Assembly (NCBI GenBank): GCA_044226655.1
Contig: JBGAGO010000002.1
Location: forward strand, 620,001-684,000
Direction: 5' to 3'
From: JBEVOS01 sp044226655
Lineage (GTDB): Bacteria; Pseudomonadota; Alphaproteobacteria; Caulobacterales; Aquidulcibacteraceae
DNA: 64,000 nucleotides
Part shown: piece after piece, positions 8,039 through 16,313 of the stretch
Numbering within the stretch: the stretch's first letter is position 1
Layout of the letters: every line of letters starts with the position of its first letter
Position numbers and translations under genes: made by a program
Notes under the pieces: generated by a model
Told to the model about the DNA's origin: nothing
Seen by the model: only the letters and a program-made list of their open reading frames with translations
Database searches by the model: none

Positions 8039-9280
8039 TTAACGGAAGAACGAAAGCACGATCGACGGAGCCTGGTTGGCGATCGACAGGGCTTGCGCGC
8101 CGAGCTGCTGCTTGACTTGCAGCGACTGGAGGCGGGCAGATTCCTTGGCGAGGTCCGCATCGACCAGGTTGCCGATGCCGGCTTCGATCGAGTCGCTCAG
8201 CTTGCCCAAGAAGCTCTTTTGCACGTCGAGCGCTTTGGATTGCGCGCCGAGCGTGGCGAGGTTCTTGTCGAGCGCCGTGAGCGCCGTGTCGATCGCGTCC
8301 GCCGCCGTTTGGGCGCCGGAAGAGGTCGACAGATCGAGCGTGCTGGTGACCGCGGCGAGCGCTTGGCCAGCCTTGCCGAGACGGAAGTCGAAGCCGTCGA
8401 CCGCGAGGCTCGATACGCCCGAGGTCGTGCCGCCCGAGAGCGCGGTGCCGGTCGCGCCGTCCGTGCCGTCGAACATCCCGTCATCGTCCTTCGCCGTCGT
8501 ACCGTTGTAGTACGTGGCGGTGAAGGCCTTGTTCGAGCTGTAGGTGATCTTGCGGGTCGTCGCATCGAACGTCGCGCTGACTTCGCCATTCGTCGAGGTG
8601 TAGACGTTGTCCAGATAGTCTTGGATCGTGTCCGTGGTCCCAACGTCGACTTGATAGGTCGTGGTTTGCGTGCCCGACGTGACCGTGAACTTCACGTTGT
8701 CGCCGGAGGCGATGATGGCGCCGCCGGTCGTGGCCGTTTGCATGACCACCGACGAGGAAGTCGCAGCGGCCGTCAACGCAACGGTCTGCAGCGAGTTCGG
8801 CGTGCCCGTCGAGATGTCGCTCGTTTGCACGTTGAACGCATAGGACCCGCCCGTCAGGTTCGACCCGTTGACCAGGTTCGAGCCGTTGAACGTCGCGGCG
8901 TTGGCGATTTGGTCGATCTGATCGCGCAGGGCCGAGAAGTCGGCTTGCAGCGCGTCGCGTTGGTCTTGGCTGAGGTCGGTCGCTTGCGCGGCGACGGCCT
9001 TTTCCTTCAATTCCTTCAGAATGTCGCCGATGGCTTGGCCGGCCGAGAGGGCCGTGTCGATCACCGACGAGGCGCGATCGATGCCGTCAGACACCGCGCC
9101 GAGCGAGGCGACGCGAACGCGCTGGCCTTCGGCGATGGCGAACACGGCGCCGTTGTCCTTCGCCGACGCGACCTTGAGGCCGGTGTTGATGTGGTTCTGG
9201 ACGTCCGCCAGATCCTTCGTGGTTTGATTGAGAGATTGGAGCGCAACGAGGGCGCCGTAATTGGTGTTCACGCTGGTCAT
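8039..9280 (-). CDS. flagellin
   Basis: 413 residues. The conserved N-terminal D0/D1 (MTSVNTNYGALVALQSL, then helix to about 140) and C-terminal D1/D0 (about 310-413, ending ANQAPSIVLSFFR) bracket a variable Thr/Ser/Gly-rich surface domain (about 150-300). It is longer than the roughly 275-residue Caulobacter flagellins because of that surface domain. It is the filament subunit, exported by the flagellar type III system. A sigma-54-type promoter lies about 70 bases upstream. The FlbT and FlaF genes just upstream probably control translation and secretion. Confidence 0.97.
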   Translation of the reverse strand: MTSVNTNYGALVALQSLNQTTKDLADVQNHINTGLKVASAKDNGAVFAIAEGQRVRVASLGAVSDGIDRASSVIDTALSAGQAIGDILKELKEKAVAAQATDLSQDQRDALQADFSALRDQIDQIANAATFNGSNLVNGSNLTGGSYAFNVQTSDISTGTPNSLQTVALTAAATSSSVVMQTATTGGAIIASGDNVKFTVTSGTQTTTYQVDVGTTDTIQDYLDNVYTSTNGEVSATFDATTRKITYSSNKAFTATYYNGTTAKDDDGMFDGTDGATGTALSGGTTSGVSSLAVDGFDFRLGKAGQALAAVTSTLDLSTSSGAQTAADAIDTALTALDKNLATLGAQSKALDVQKSFLGKLSDSIEAGIGNLVDADLAKESARLQSLQVKQQLGAQALSIANQAPSIVLSFFR

Positions 9281-9349
9281 TTTGAGGTCCTTCTGGACAA
9301 AGCTCGCCGGGCGTTTTGCACGGCGGGGAATTTCCCGGGCGAATCGGGC

Positions 9350-9365
9350 TGCAATGCTCGCGCCA
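9350..9365 (-). promoter_or_regulatory. sigma-54-type promoter of flagellin
   Basis: On the minus strand the sequence is TGGCGCG-AGCA-TTGCA. It matches the TGGCACG-N4-TTGCW consensus except for one base, with the required 10 bases between GG and GC. The predicted start, near 9339, leaves a 5' leader of about 60 nt, the part of the mRNA on which FlbT acts in Caulobacter. Late flagellar genes of this group use sigma-54. Confidence 0.65.
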
Positions 9366-9510
9366 GACGCGAAACGTTAATCGCGAGGGCCGCGCGGCCA
9401 GGCGGATCAAGGCGCAGGGATTAACGGCGCGGATTTGGCGGAAGCGCTCGGCAGATTTCGCTCGGCAGATTTTGCCGACCACGCGGCAATTCGTGCCCGC
9501 ACGGACCGGC

Positions 9511-9864
9511 TCAGGCCGCCGGCTGCAGGCCTTCCATCATGGTGCGGTTGATGTCGATCAGCGGTTCGAGATCGGCCCCATCGCGCATCACGGCGCGCGA
9601 ATGCTTCATCACCCAAATCGACAGCGAGACGATCGAGGCGCGCAAGGGCGGCGGCAATTGATTGCCCTCGAGCGCGCAATCGGCGGCCATCATGCCCCAG
9701 AGTTTGCGGTTGGCCTCGAGCGCGCTGGCGAGGGCGCCAAGATTGGCGCGCCCCTCTTCCTTCGCGCGGATCAGCCCGGCGGTCGCCAGCCCAAACGCGC
9801 GGTATTCCAGCTCGCGCGGGCTCTCAGCCTGCGTAGCCGCGCGTTGATACGCCTGGATCGACAT
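9511..9864 (-). CDS. flaF: flagellar biosynthesis regulator FlaF
   Basis: 117 residues. The opening MSIQAYQRAATQAESPRELE and the later NRKLWGMMAADCA and LPPPLRASIVSLSIWV stretches are characteristic of FlaF. In Caulobacter FlaF acts with FlbT to set flagellin levels and is needed for flagellin secretion. Its first 41 bases overlap the end of flbT in another frame. The flagellin gene follows after a 230-bp gap with its own promoter. Confidence 0.93.
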   Translation of the reverse strand: MSIQAYQRAATQAESPRELEYRAFGLATAGLIRAKEEGRANLGALASALEANRKLWGMMAADCALEGNQLPPPLRASIVSLSIWVMKHSRAVMRDGADLEPLIDINRTMMEGLQPAA

Positions 9865-10249
9865 GCCCCAGCTTTTCTTCCTCGTAGGCCATGAGCTTAC
9901 GGCAGCGCATGAGCGCGCGATAATACTCGCCAGCCATGACTTCTTTGGAAACGCCGACGCATTCGGCGAGAACGGCGGGCTCGCGCACCGCGCCCATGAA
10001 TTCGGCGAGGCGGGTGGCGAACTCGACTTGCGCCTTTTCGCGCCCGTCTTCGTCCAAATACATGAGCATGATCGGGAAATAGATGCGCCGGGCCGGCGTG
10101 TCGGCGTCTTCCGGCTGCATGATGTCCTTTTCGCGCAGCACCGAGGCCTTGTTCTGCAGCACGAGCGCGGCCCGGCGGTCGCCATTCTGGACCACGGCGC
10201 CGTTGACCACGAACTTTTCGCCCGGCCTCAGAGACAGCTTCAGCGGCAT
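9824..10249 (-). CDS. flbT: flagellin mRNA regulator FlbT
   Basis: 141 residues beginning MPLKLSLRPGEKFVVNGAVV, the diagnostic FlbT N-terminus, with a central ARRIYFPIMLMYLDE strand and a helical C-terminus. FlbT binds the 5' leader of flagellin mRNA and promotes its decay until the hook is complete. Much longer upstream reading in this frame is antisense to moxR and was discarded. A near-match CtrA site (TTAA-N7-TTAC, 10288-10302) lies about 40 nt before the start. Confidence 0.95.
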   Translation of the reverse strand: MPLKLSLRPGEKFVVNGAVVQNGDRRAALVLQNKASVLREKDIMQPEDADTPARRIYFPIMLMYLDEDGREKAQVEFATRLAEFMGAVREPAVLAECVGVSKEVMAGEYYRALMRCRKLMAYEEEKLGHVDPGVSTRGYAG

Positions 10250-10465
10250 GCGAGAATCCCTCGGTGGGGAGAGTCGCGCACAAGCCGTTAACGAAGATTT
10301 ACGCCCATTCCCCTGGCGCAAGGGCGCCCGCGCCGCCGGCGCCATCGGTCTCGAAAACCGGGTATGGCCCGGCCCGCTTGCAAAGCCCGCCCGCCCCTCT
10401 AGGCTGGTTAAGATGGCGGCGGGGCGAGCGGCCCTTGGCGCCGGATAGGTTGGAACGGGGTCTCC

Positions 10466-11332
10466 ATGCGGTTCGAGAGCACTGAAAAATATATCGCGAC
10501 CGAGGATCTGAAGGTCGCGGTGAACGCCGCCATCGCGCTCGAGCGCCCGCTTCTGGTGAAGGGCGAGCCGGGCACGGGCAAGACGGTGCTGGCGCTGGAA
10601 GTCGCAAAATCGCTCGGCACGCCGCTCATCGAATGGCACATCAAATCGACGACCAAGGCGCTCCAGGGTCTCTATGAATATGACGCCGTCATGCGCCTGC
10701 GCGACAGCCAATTGGGCGATGAGCGCTCCACCAATATCGAGAACTACATCAAGAAGGGAAAGCTCTGGGAGGCGTTCGAGGCCAAGAAGCGCCCGCTCCT
10801 TCTGATCGACGAGATCGACAAGGCCGACATCGAATTCCCGAACGACCTCCTGCAGGAGCTCGATCGCATGGAATTCTATTGCTACGAACTCGACCGCACG
10901 ATCAAAGCCAAGCAACGCCCGATCGTCGTGATCACGTCGAACAACGAAAAGGAATTGCCGGACGCGTTCCTGCGCCGCTGCTTCTTCCACTATATCCGCT
11001 TCCCCGACGAAGCGACGATGCAGCAAATCATCGACGTGCACTTCCCCGACATCAAAGGCCGGCTCGTCAGCGAAGCGCTGAAAGTGTTCTACGACATGCG
11101 CAAAGTGCCTGGCCTCAAGAAGAAGCCGTCGACCAGCGAATTGCTCGATTGGCTGAAGCTGTTGGCGACCGACGATATCGATCCGGACACCATCCGCTCG
11201 AAGGATCCGGGCAAGCTCATCCCGCCGCTGCACGGCGCGCTGCTGAAGAACGAGCAGGACATCCAGCTGTTCGAGCGCCTCGCCTTCCTCGCCCGGCGCG
11301 AAACCCGCGGCGGCTCGGGCGGCGCGCAATAG
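10466..11332 (+). CDS. MoxR-type AAA+ ATPase
   Basis: 288 residues. Walker A is GEPGTGKT at about 35-42, Walker B is LLLIDEIDKAD at about 112-122, and sensor 1 is VVITSNNEKELPDAFLRRC. MoxR proteins pair with VWA proteins as chaperones that insert cofactors or assemble complexes, as in CO dehydrogenase or methanol dehydrogenase maturation. A CoxE-like VWA protein is 1.1 kb downstream on the same strand. The stop overlaps the GTG of the next small gene (TAGTG). Confidence 0.95.
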   Translation: MRFESTEKYIATEDLKVAVNAAIALERPLLVKGEPGTGKTVLALEVAKSLGTPLIEWHIKSTTKALQGLYEYDAVMRLRDSQLGDERSTNIENYIKKGKLWEAFEAKKRPLLLIDEIDKADIEFPNDLLQELDRMEFYCYELDRTIKAKQRPIVVITSNNEKELPDAFLRRCFFHYIRFPDEATMQQIIDVHFPDIKGRLVSEALKVFYDMRKVPGLKKKPSTSELLDWLKLLATDDIDPDTIRSKDPGKLIPPLHGALLKNEQDIQLFERLAFLARRETRGGSGGAQ

Positions 11333-11541
11333 TGCTGACGGAGAAGGACCGGCAGCATGCGAGCCTTGCGGCCGGGTTTTTCAGTCAACTCGCCGTCGCA
11401 TGTGTCGCCGGCGCGCTGTTGCAGTTGATTGTGCCTTCTCTGTCTGATCCAGCGCGGACGTCCACGCTTCTGATGACCGGCTTTTTTCTGTACGGCGCGT
11501 CGCATATAATCGTGGACCGCGCTTACGGAGCCACGTCATGA
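11332..11541 (+). CDS. small two-helix membrane protein (69 aa)
   Basis: GTG at 11332 overlaps the moxR stop by one base. The product has two hydrophobic helices at about 12-33 and 45-63 (SQLAVACVAGALLQLIV; LLMTGFFLYGASHIIV) and no recognised domain. Its TGA overlaps the ATG of the next mini-gene (ATGA). These overlaps on both sides make it likely that the frame is translated. Function unknown. Confidence 0.6.
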   Translation: MLTEKDRQHASLAAGFFSQLAVACVAGALLQLIVPSLSDPARTSTLLMTGFFLYGASHIIVDRAYGATS

Positions 11542-11672
11542 ACATGGACCCCGTCATTCTGGTCTGCCTCGGCATTGCAGCGTTCGCTTCTGTCAACACA
11601 TGGCTGGTGCTGCGCCCGTTTGAAAAGGCGCGGCGCGACGCGCGTCGGCTCCGTGAACACGCCGCCGAATAG
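11538..11672 (+). CDS. mini membrane protein (44 aa)
   Basis: ATG 11538 overlaps the preceding stop by 4 bases. A single transmembrane helix (PVILVCLGIAAFASVNTWLV, about 5-24) is followed by a basic amphipathic tail (EKARRDARRLREHAAE). It overlaps the start of the next gene by 20 bases. No family was recognised. Support comes from the coupling and the clean membrane-anchor plus charged-tail design. Confidence 0.5.
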   Translation: MNMDPVILVCLGIAAFASVNTWLVLRPFEKARRDARRLREHAAE

Positions 11673-12366
11673 GCGCTCGGCGGCGCTTTTGCGTCTGTCT
11701 TACGCCATCGCGTTCCTCGCGTTTCTATTGGGCGCGCCCGTGTTCGCCGCGGCTGGCCGAAACGCGCCGGCGCAGGCGCCGGCATCCGATTACGCCGCCG
11801 AAGCGCGCGCGCTGCTCGAACGGACACATGCCACGGAATTCTTTGACGTCGCGCCCAGCGATACGGCCATCGTTGTGCGCCACCGGGGCAGCGGGCTCGT
11901 CTGCACGTTCCAGCCCGGCGAGCCTGCCGAGATCACGATCTACCCGGAAAGCGCCTATGGCGCGGCGCGCGGCGAGGATGTGAGCTGCAACACGTTTTCC
12001 GGCGGCCGCATTCGCACGCTCTACGCCACGCGCTATCCGCGCCCGGTGCCGATCGGCCAGGCGCTCGATGAAACGCTTGCGGAAATTTTCGACGCCTATC
12101 CGCGCGTCCACCGCATCGCCGGCCCCGCCGAAACGCACACGGGTGACATCCTGATCGCCAGCCGCACGGCGCATCTGGAATTTCCATCCTTCCACGGCGT
12201 GCAGGGCCCGGCCTATTCGCGCGCCTCGGTGGCGGTGGTCGGCGGCTGGGTGATCCTGATGCGCTATACCGGGCCGCGCGGCCGCGACAGCGAACAAGCC
12301 GCCCAAGGGCTCTGGGACGACACGTTGCGCGCCCTGCAGGACCGGCCGGGCGATTCCGCGCTTTGA
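11653..12366 (+). CDS. secreted protein of unknown function
   Basis: 237 residues from GTG 11653. A signal peptide at about 13-38 (LSYAIAFLAFLLGAPVFA-A) precedes a roughly 200-residue mixed domain with two cysteines. No family was recognised. An ATG further upstream (11575) would read through both mini-genes' region without a signal peptide in the right place, so I prefer GTG 11653, although no strong Shine-Dalgarno is visible. The overlap with the mini-gene suggests one operon from moxR to here. Confidence 0.65.
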   Translation: MNTPPNRRSAALLRLSYAIAFLAFLLGAPVFAAAGRNAPAQAPASDYAAEARALLERTHATEFFDVAPSDTAIVVRHRGSGLVCTFQPGEPAEITIYPESAYGAARGEDVSCNTFSGGRIRTLYATRYPRPVPIGQALDETLAEIFDAYPRVHRIAGPAETHTGDILIASRTAHLEFPSFHGVQGPAYSRASVAVVGGWVILMRYTGPRGRDSEQAAQGLWDDTLRALQDRPGDSAL

Positions 12367-12406
12367 AACGGAACCTCCCCGCCTAGACGCCCCGCCCGGC
12401 TCCGCT

Positions 12407-12448
12407 CATACTGGATTGTCCATACTGGGCTTTCCATATTGGGCGTTC
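12407..12448. repeat. three tandem 14-bp repeats
   Basis: CATACTGGATTGTC, CATACTGGGCTTTC and CATATTGGGCGTTC follow one another exactly at 12407, 12421 and 12435. They lie 33-75 bp before the VWA gene. A phased set like this could bind a regulator or be a small VNTR. Confidence 0.7.
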
Positions 12449-12481
12449 GACCCCGCGTGAGACGGGCGAGAGGAAAACCGC

Positions 12482-13672
12482 ATGTTCCAGCGTTTCTTCA
12501 CCGAGCTTCGCGACGCCAAGGTGCCGGTGAGCCTCAAGGAATATCTGATCCTGCTCGAATGCCTCGAGAAGGATGTGATCCCGCCCAAGATCGATGATTT
12601 CTACTATTTGGCGCGCGCCACTTTGGTGAAGGACGAGCGCCATATCGACAAATTCGACCGCGTGTTCGGCCACGTCTTCAAAGGCCTCGAATACACCAAT
12701 GAAGCGCTCGACGGCACGGTGCCGGCCGAATGGCTGCAGCAGCTCACGGAGAAATATCTCACCGAGGAAGAGCGCAAGCAGATCGAGGAAATGGGCGGCT
12801 GGGAAAAGCTCATGGACACGATCCGCGAGCGCATGGAGGAGCAGCGCAAAGGCCAAGGCGACGGCGAGAACGAAAACGGCAAGACGCGCGGCATGGGCGG
12901 CAATGGCCCGATCGGCGCCAATGGCTATCATCCCGAGGGCATCCGCTTCGGCCAGGACAAATCGCGCCACGGCCGCGCGGTGAAAGTTTGGGACAAGCGC
13001 GAGTTCAAGAACCTCGACGACAACGTCGAACTCGGCACGCGCAATGTGAAAGTGGCGCTGCGCCGCCTGCGCAAATTCGCCCGCACCGGCGCGCCGGATG
13101 AATTCGATCTCGACGGCACGATCCGCTCAACGGCGCGGCAAGGCTATCTCGACGTGCTGATGCGCCCGGAGCGGCGCAACACGATCAAGGTGCTGCTGTT
13201 CTTCGACATCGGCGGCTCGATGGATGCGCACATCAAGATGTGCGAGGAGCTGTTCAGCGCCGCGCGCACCGAGTTCAAGCACCTCGAATATTATTACTTC
13301 CACAATTGCCTCTACGAGACCGTGTGGAAGGACAATCGCCGGCGCAACACCGAGAAGCTCAACACAATCGACGTGCTGCACAAGTTCACACACGATTACA
13401 AAATCATCTTCGTCGGCGACGCCACGATGAGCCCCTACGAGATCACCTATCCGGGCGGCTCGGTGGAGCATTGGAACGAAGAGCCGGGCGCGCTCTGGCT
13501 GCATCGCGTGACGGACATTTTCGAAAAGGTCGTCTGGATCAATCCCGTGCCGCGCGCGCATTGGGACCATACGCCATCCGTCAATCTCGTGCGCGACATC
13601 ATCGGCCCTGAACGCATGTTCCCCCTGACGCTGCAGGGGCTTGAAGAAGCGATGCGGGAGCTGAGCCGGTAG
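12482..13672 (+). CDS. CoxE-like VWA domain protein
   Basis: 396 residues. The N-terminal helical region (FFTELRDAKVPVSLKEYLILLE) and the C-terminal VWA domain match the COG3552/CoxE group. The MIDAS motif is D-I-G-G-S-M (about 244-249), with the usual DxSxS second residue altered. A Lys/Gly/Asn-rich linker spans about 118-155. It is the natural partner of the MoxR ATPase at 10466; such pairs help assemble or metallate enzyme complexes. The target enzyme is not in the window. Confidence 0.9.
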   Translation: MFQRFFTELRDAKVPVSLKEYLILLECLEKDVIPPKIDDFYYLARATLVKDERHIDKFDRVFGHVFKGLEYTNEALDGTVPAEWLQQLTEKYLTEEERKQIEEMGGWEKLMDTIRERMEEQRKGQGDGENENGKTRGMGGNGPIGANGYHPEGIRFGQDKSRHGRAVKVWDKREFKNLDDNVELGTRNVKVALRRLRKFARTGAPDEFDLDGTIRSTARQGYLDVLMRPERRNTIKVLLFFDIGGSMDAHIKMCEELFSAARTEFKHLEYYYFHNCLYETVWKDNRRRNTEKLNTIDVLHKFTHDYKIIFVGDATMSPYEITYPGGSVEHWNEEPGALWLHRVTDIFEKVVWINPVPRAHWDHTPSVNLVRDIIGPERMFPLTLQGLEEAMRELSR

Positions 13673-13797
13673 GCGGCCAGCGTGGCACAGCATTTGGCGC
13701 TTTGTCCCGGCGCGCTCTAAGCTCGTGAAAACACCTTGACGCGACCATGCGCCTTTCGGGCGCGGCGGCGACTAGGGGATCGGGGCGGGAGAGCGGC

Positions 13798-15069
13798 GTG
13801 GCGGTGCAGGACGAACCTATGGCCGCGCCGGCGGCCGCCGCTGCGGATCGGGCGAGCTTCGCGGCCTACCTTTTCACGCATGCGGCCTGGTTTCTCGCCT
13901 TCGGCCTGCAAATGGTGCTGTTCCCCTATCTCGTGCGCGTCGTGCTGGGCGAAGACGAGGTGCGCTTCGGCTTTGCGCAGATGTCGATGCAATTGCCGAC
14001 CACCCTGCTCATCCTCATCGGCGGCTTCGTGGCCGACCGCGTCGATCAGCGGCGTGCGCTCATCGCGGCCTGCTGCATCGCGATCGCGACCTTTCTCGCG
14101 CTCGGCGCCTTCGTCGCGACCGGCCAGCTCACCTACGGGCTGGTCATCACTTATGCGCTCACCGTCGGCACGCTTTCGGCGTTCGCCATGCCGGTGCGCG
14201 ATGCGCTGTTGAGCCATGTCGCGCCGGGCCAGGGTCCAGGCGCCATTCAGCGCGCCGTCGGCTTCGCTTCGCTGGCGCAATTCGGCGCGCAGCTTGTGGG
14301 CATGGCGCTGGCGACGCTGACGCCGCTGATCGGCGTCACCGCGCTGCTGTTCGGCCAGGCTGGCCTCATGGCCGCGGCGGCTTTCTCCGCAGGCCGCATC
14401 GCCCCGCATGAAGCGCAGCGCAAACCCGCGCCGTCGGGCGGGCCGCTCCTCTTCATGGCGCGCGAAATCCGCGATGGCCTGAGCGCCGCCATCGCCTCCC
14501 CCGTGATCGGACCGATCACGCTGTGCGCGCTCGGCATGGGCGTGTGCTTCATGGGCGCGTTCGCCGTCATCCTGCCGCTCATAGTGCAGACTTACGTGCA
14601 GGGCGGCGCGCACGGCGCCTACGCGGCCTCGCTGGCGATTTTCAGCTTCTGCTTTTGGGGCGGCACGATGCTGTCGACCATCGCCATCGTGCGGATGCCG
14701 GCGATGCACCGGCGCGGACTCATCTATCTCGTCGCGCTTGTGAGCGGCTCCTTCGTGCTGGCGCTATGTGCGCTGCCGGTTCCCTTCCCCGTGCTGTGCG
14801 CCATCAACGCCGTCTGGGGCGTGGGCGGCGGCGTCGCGATGACGCTGGGACGCGGCCTGGTGCAGCAAGCCGCGCCGCCGGCCATGCGCGCGCGGGTCCT
14901 GTCAATCTTCGCGCTCTGCACCATGGGCGGCGGGCCGATCGGCGCCGTCGCCTACGGCTATCTGGCGCGCGCCTGGGGGGCCCACCTCGCTGTGCTGTTT
15001 CCAGCAGGGCTGATGCTCATCATCGCAGCGAGCATGGCCATCTTCTCCAGGCTGCGCACGATCGACTGA
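13798..15069 (+). CDS. MFS transporter
   Basis: 423 residues from GTG 13798, with about 12 hydrophobic helices. A GGFVADRVDQRRAL loop after TM2 is the MFS motif A variant (G-x-x-x-D-R-x-x-x-R). It resembles the enterobactin-exporter/MFS_3 group, but the substrate is unknown. I chose the GTG because GGGAGAG precedes it at good spacing; the ATG at 13747 has no Shine-Dalgarno but is in frame and possible. Confidence 0.85.
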   Translation: MAVQDEPMAAPAAAAADRASFAAYLFTHAAWFLAFGLQMVLFPYLVRVVLGEDEVRFGFAQMSMQLPTTLLILIGGFVADRVDQRRALIAACCIAIATFLALGAFVATGQLTYGLVITYALTVGTLSAFAMPVRDALLSHVAPGQGPGAIQRAVGFASLAQFGAQLVGMALATLTPLIGVTALLFGQAGLMAAAAFSAGRIAPHEAQRKPAPSGGPLLFMAREIRDGLSAAIASPVIGPITLCALGMGVCFMGAFAVILPLIVQTYVQGGAHGAYAASLAIFSFCFWGGTMLSTIAIVRMPAMHRRGLIYLVALVSGSFVLALCALPVPFPVLCAINAVWGVGGGVAMTLGRGLVQQAAPPAMRARVLSIFALCTMGGGPIGAVAYGYLARAWGAHLAVLFPAGLMLIIAASMAIFSRLRTID

Positions 15070-15126
15070 GCCGCTGCATCCGCGCGCAGCGATGGCGGCG
15101 ACCCAACGGAAACGAAGGGACGCGTG

Positions 15127-15414
15127 ATGGCGGATATAAGCACTTGCAAGGATGAAGCCGGCGCCGTCGCCCCGATCATCGACGCCCGGCGCTGCGAGGG
15201 TAAAGCCGATTGCGCCGCCGTCTGCCCCTATGACGTGTTCGACATCCGCGCGCCCACCCAGGCCGAAAGCGATGCGCTCGGCTTTTTCGGACGCCTCAAA
15301 GTGGCGGTCCATGGCGGCAAGCAGGGCTTCGTGGCGCGGCCCGACGCCTGCCATGGCTGCGGCCTCTGCGTGCCGGCCTGTCCCGAACGCGCCATCGTGC
15401 TGCGCCGGCGCTGA
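15127..15414 (+). CDS. ferredoxin-like 4Fe-4S protein
   Basis: 95 residues with two cysteine clusters. The second (CHGCGLCVPACP) is canonical C-x2-C-x2-C-x3-CP. The first is C-x5-C-x3-CP, which is shorter than the C-x7-C form of seven-iron ferredoxins and lacks a usual C-x2-C-x2-C. It is probably an electron carrier with one standard [4Fe-4S] centre and one atypical centre. A GTG directly before the ATG is an alternative start. Confidence 0.88.
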   Translation: MADISTCKDEAGAVAPIIDARRCEGKADCAAVCPYDVFDIRAPTQAESDALGFFGRLKVAVHGGKQGFVARPDACHGCGLCVPACPERAIVLRRR

Positions 15415-15450
15415 TTGGCAAGCGCCGAACCGGCGCGCTATGCCGGGTGC

Positions 15451-15888
15451 ATGAGCGAAACAAACACGTCCGCCGCGCTGGCGATCGGCATGGGCCAAGG
15501 CAGCCCGCATGCAATGGCTTTGGGCATCGAGGTCGTCAGCGTCGACGAGAGCGGCGCGGTGATGAAGGTTCCTTATGACGAAAAGCTGGTGGGCGAGCCG
15601 AATTCGGGCGTGATCGCCGGCGGCGTCGTCACCAGCCTGCTCGATCATTGCTGTGGCTCGTCCGTACACACCGCGATGAAGACGATGATGATGATCGCCA
15701 CGCTCGACCTCAGGATCGATTACATGCGCCCGGCCACGCCCGGCAAAGCGATCTGGGCCAAGGCGCATTGCTATAAGGTGACGCGCTCGATCGCGTTCGT
15801 GCGGGCCGTCGCCTATGACGAAACGCCCGACGATCCGGTCGCGGCGGCGCAGGCGGCGTTCATGATCACGGGCGAGCGCCCGGCATGA
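15451..15888 (+). CDS. PaaI-type hotdog thioesterase
   Basis: 145 residues. The hotdog helix (GVIAGGVVTSLLDHCCGSSV) and strand MMIATLDLRIDYMRPATPG are typical of PaaI/DUF4442-like acyl-CoA thioesterases. The ATGA overlap with a second, different hotdog protein suggests a heteromeric or sequentially acting pair. The acyl substrate is unknown. Confidence 0.85.
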   Translation: MSETNTSAALAIGMGQGSPHAMALGIEVVSVDESGAVMKVPYDEKLVGEPNSGVIAGGVVTSLLDHCCGSSVHTAMKTMMMIATLDLRIDYMRPATPGKAIWAKAHCYKVTRSIAFVRAVAYDETPDDPVAAAQAAFMITGERPA

Positions 15889-16313
15889 CGAGCGCCGCCG
15901 CCTCACAAGCCGAACAGCTCGATCAGATGCTGCAATCGATCCCCTATGCGCGCTTCCTCGGCATGCGCGCCGAACTGGCGGGCGATGAGATGACGGCGAT
16001 CCTGCCTTTCTCCACCCACATCATCGGCAATCCGGTTTTGCCTGCGATCCATGGCGGCGTGCTGGGCGCGTTCATGGAGCTGACGGCTTTGGCGCAATTG
16101 CGCATCAGCGAGGGCCAAGAGCGCCAGCCGCGCGTGATCGACATCACGATCGAATATCTGCGCTCGGGCAAACCGCTCACGACTTATGCGCGCGCCGATA
16201 TTCGCAAGGTCGGCCGCCGCGTGGCCAACGTGCACGTCGAGGCCTGGCAGAGCGAGCGCGCCTCTCCCGTTGCGGCGCTGCGCGGGCATTTCCTCGTCGC
16301 GCCGCCCGCATGA
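15885..16313 (+). CDS. second hotdog thioesterase
   Basis: 142 residues. The core helix IHGGVLGAFMELTALAQL and VIDITIEYLRSGKP strand are those of the PaaI family. It overlaps its upstream paralogue by 4 bases (ATGA) and the next methyltransferase by 4 bases. Tandem PaaI-like genes of this kind are common in alphaproteobacteria. Confidence 0.85.
   Translation: MTSAAASQAEQLDQMLQSIPYARFLGMRAELAGDEMTAILPFSTHIIGNPVLPAIHGGVLGAFMELTALAQLRISEGQERQPRVIDITIEYLRSGKPLTTYARADIRKVGRRVANVHVEAWQSERASPVAALRGHFLVAPPA

Noticed and set aside
7904..9424. A 506-codon plus-strand open frame opposite flagellin
   Set aside because: The product is repetitive R/G/V-rich sequence; flagellin is certain on the other strand.
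9484..9500. Second sigma-54 promoter (GGCACGAATTGCC on the minus strand)
   Set aside because: Only 8 bases separate GG and GC where 10 are needed, and it lies too far from the flagellin start.
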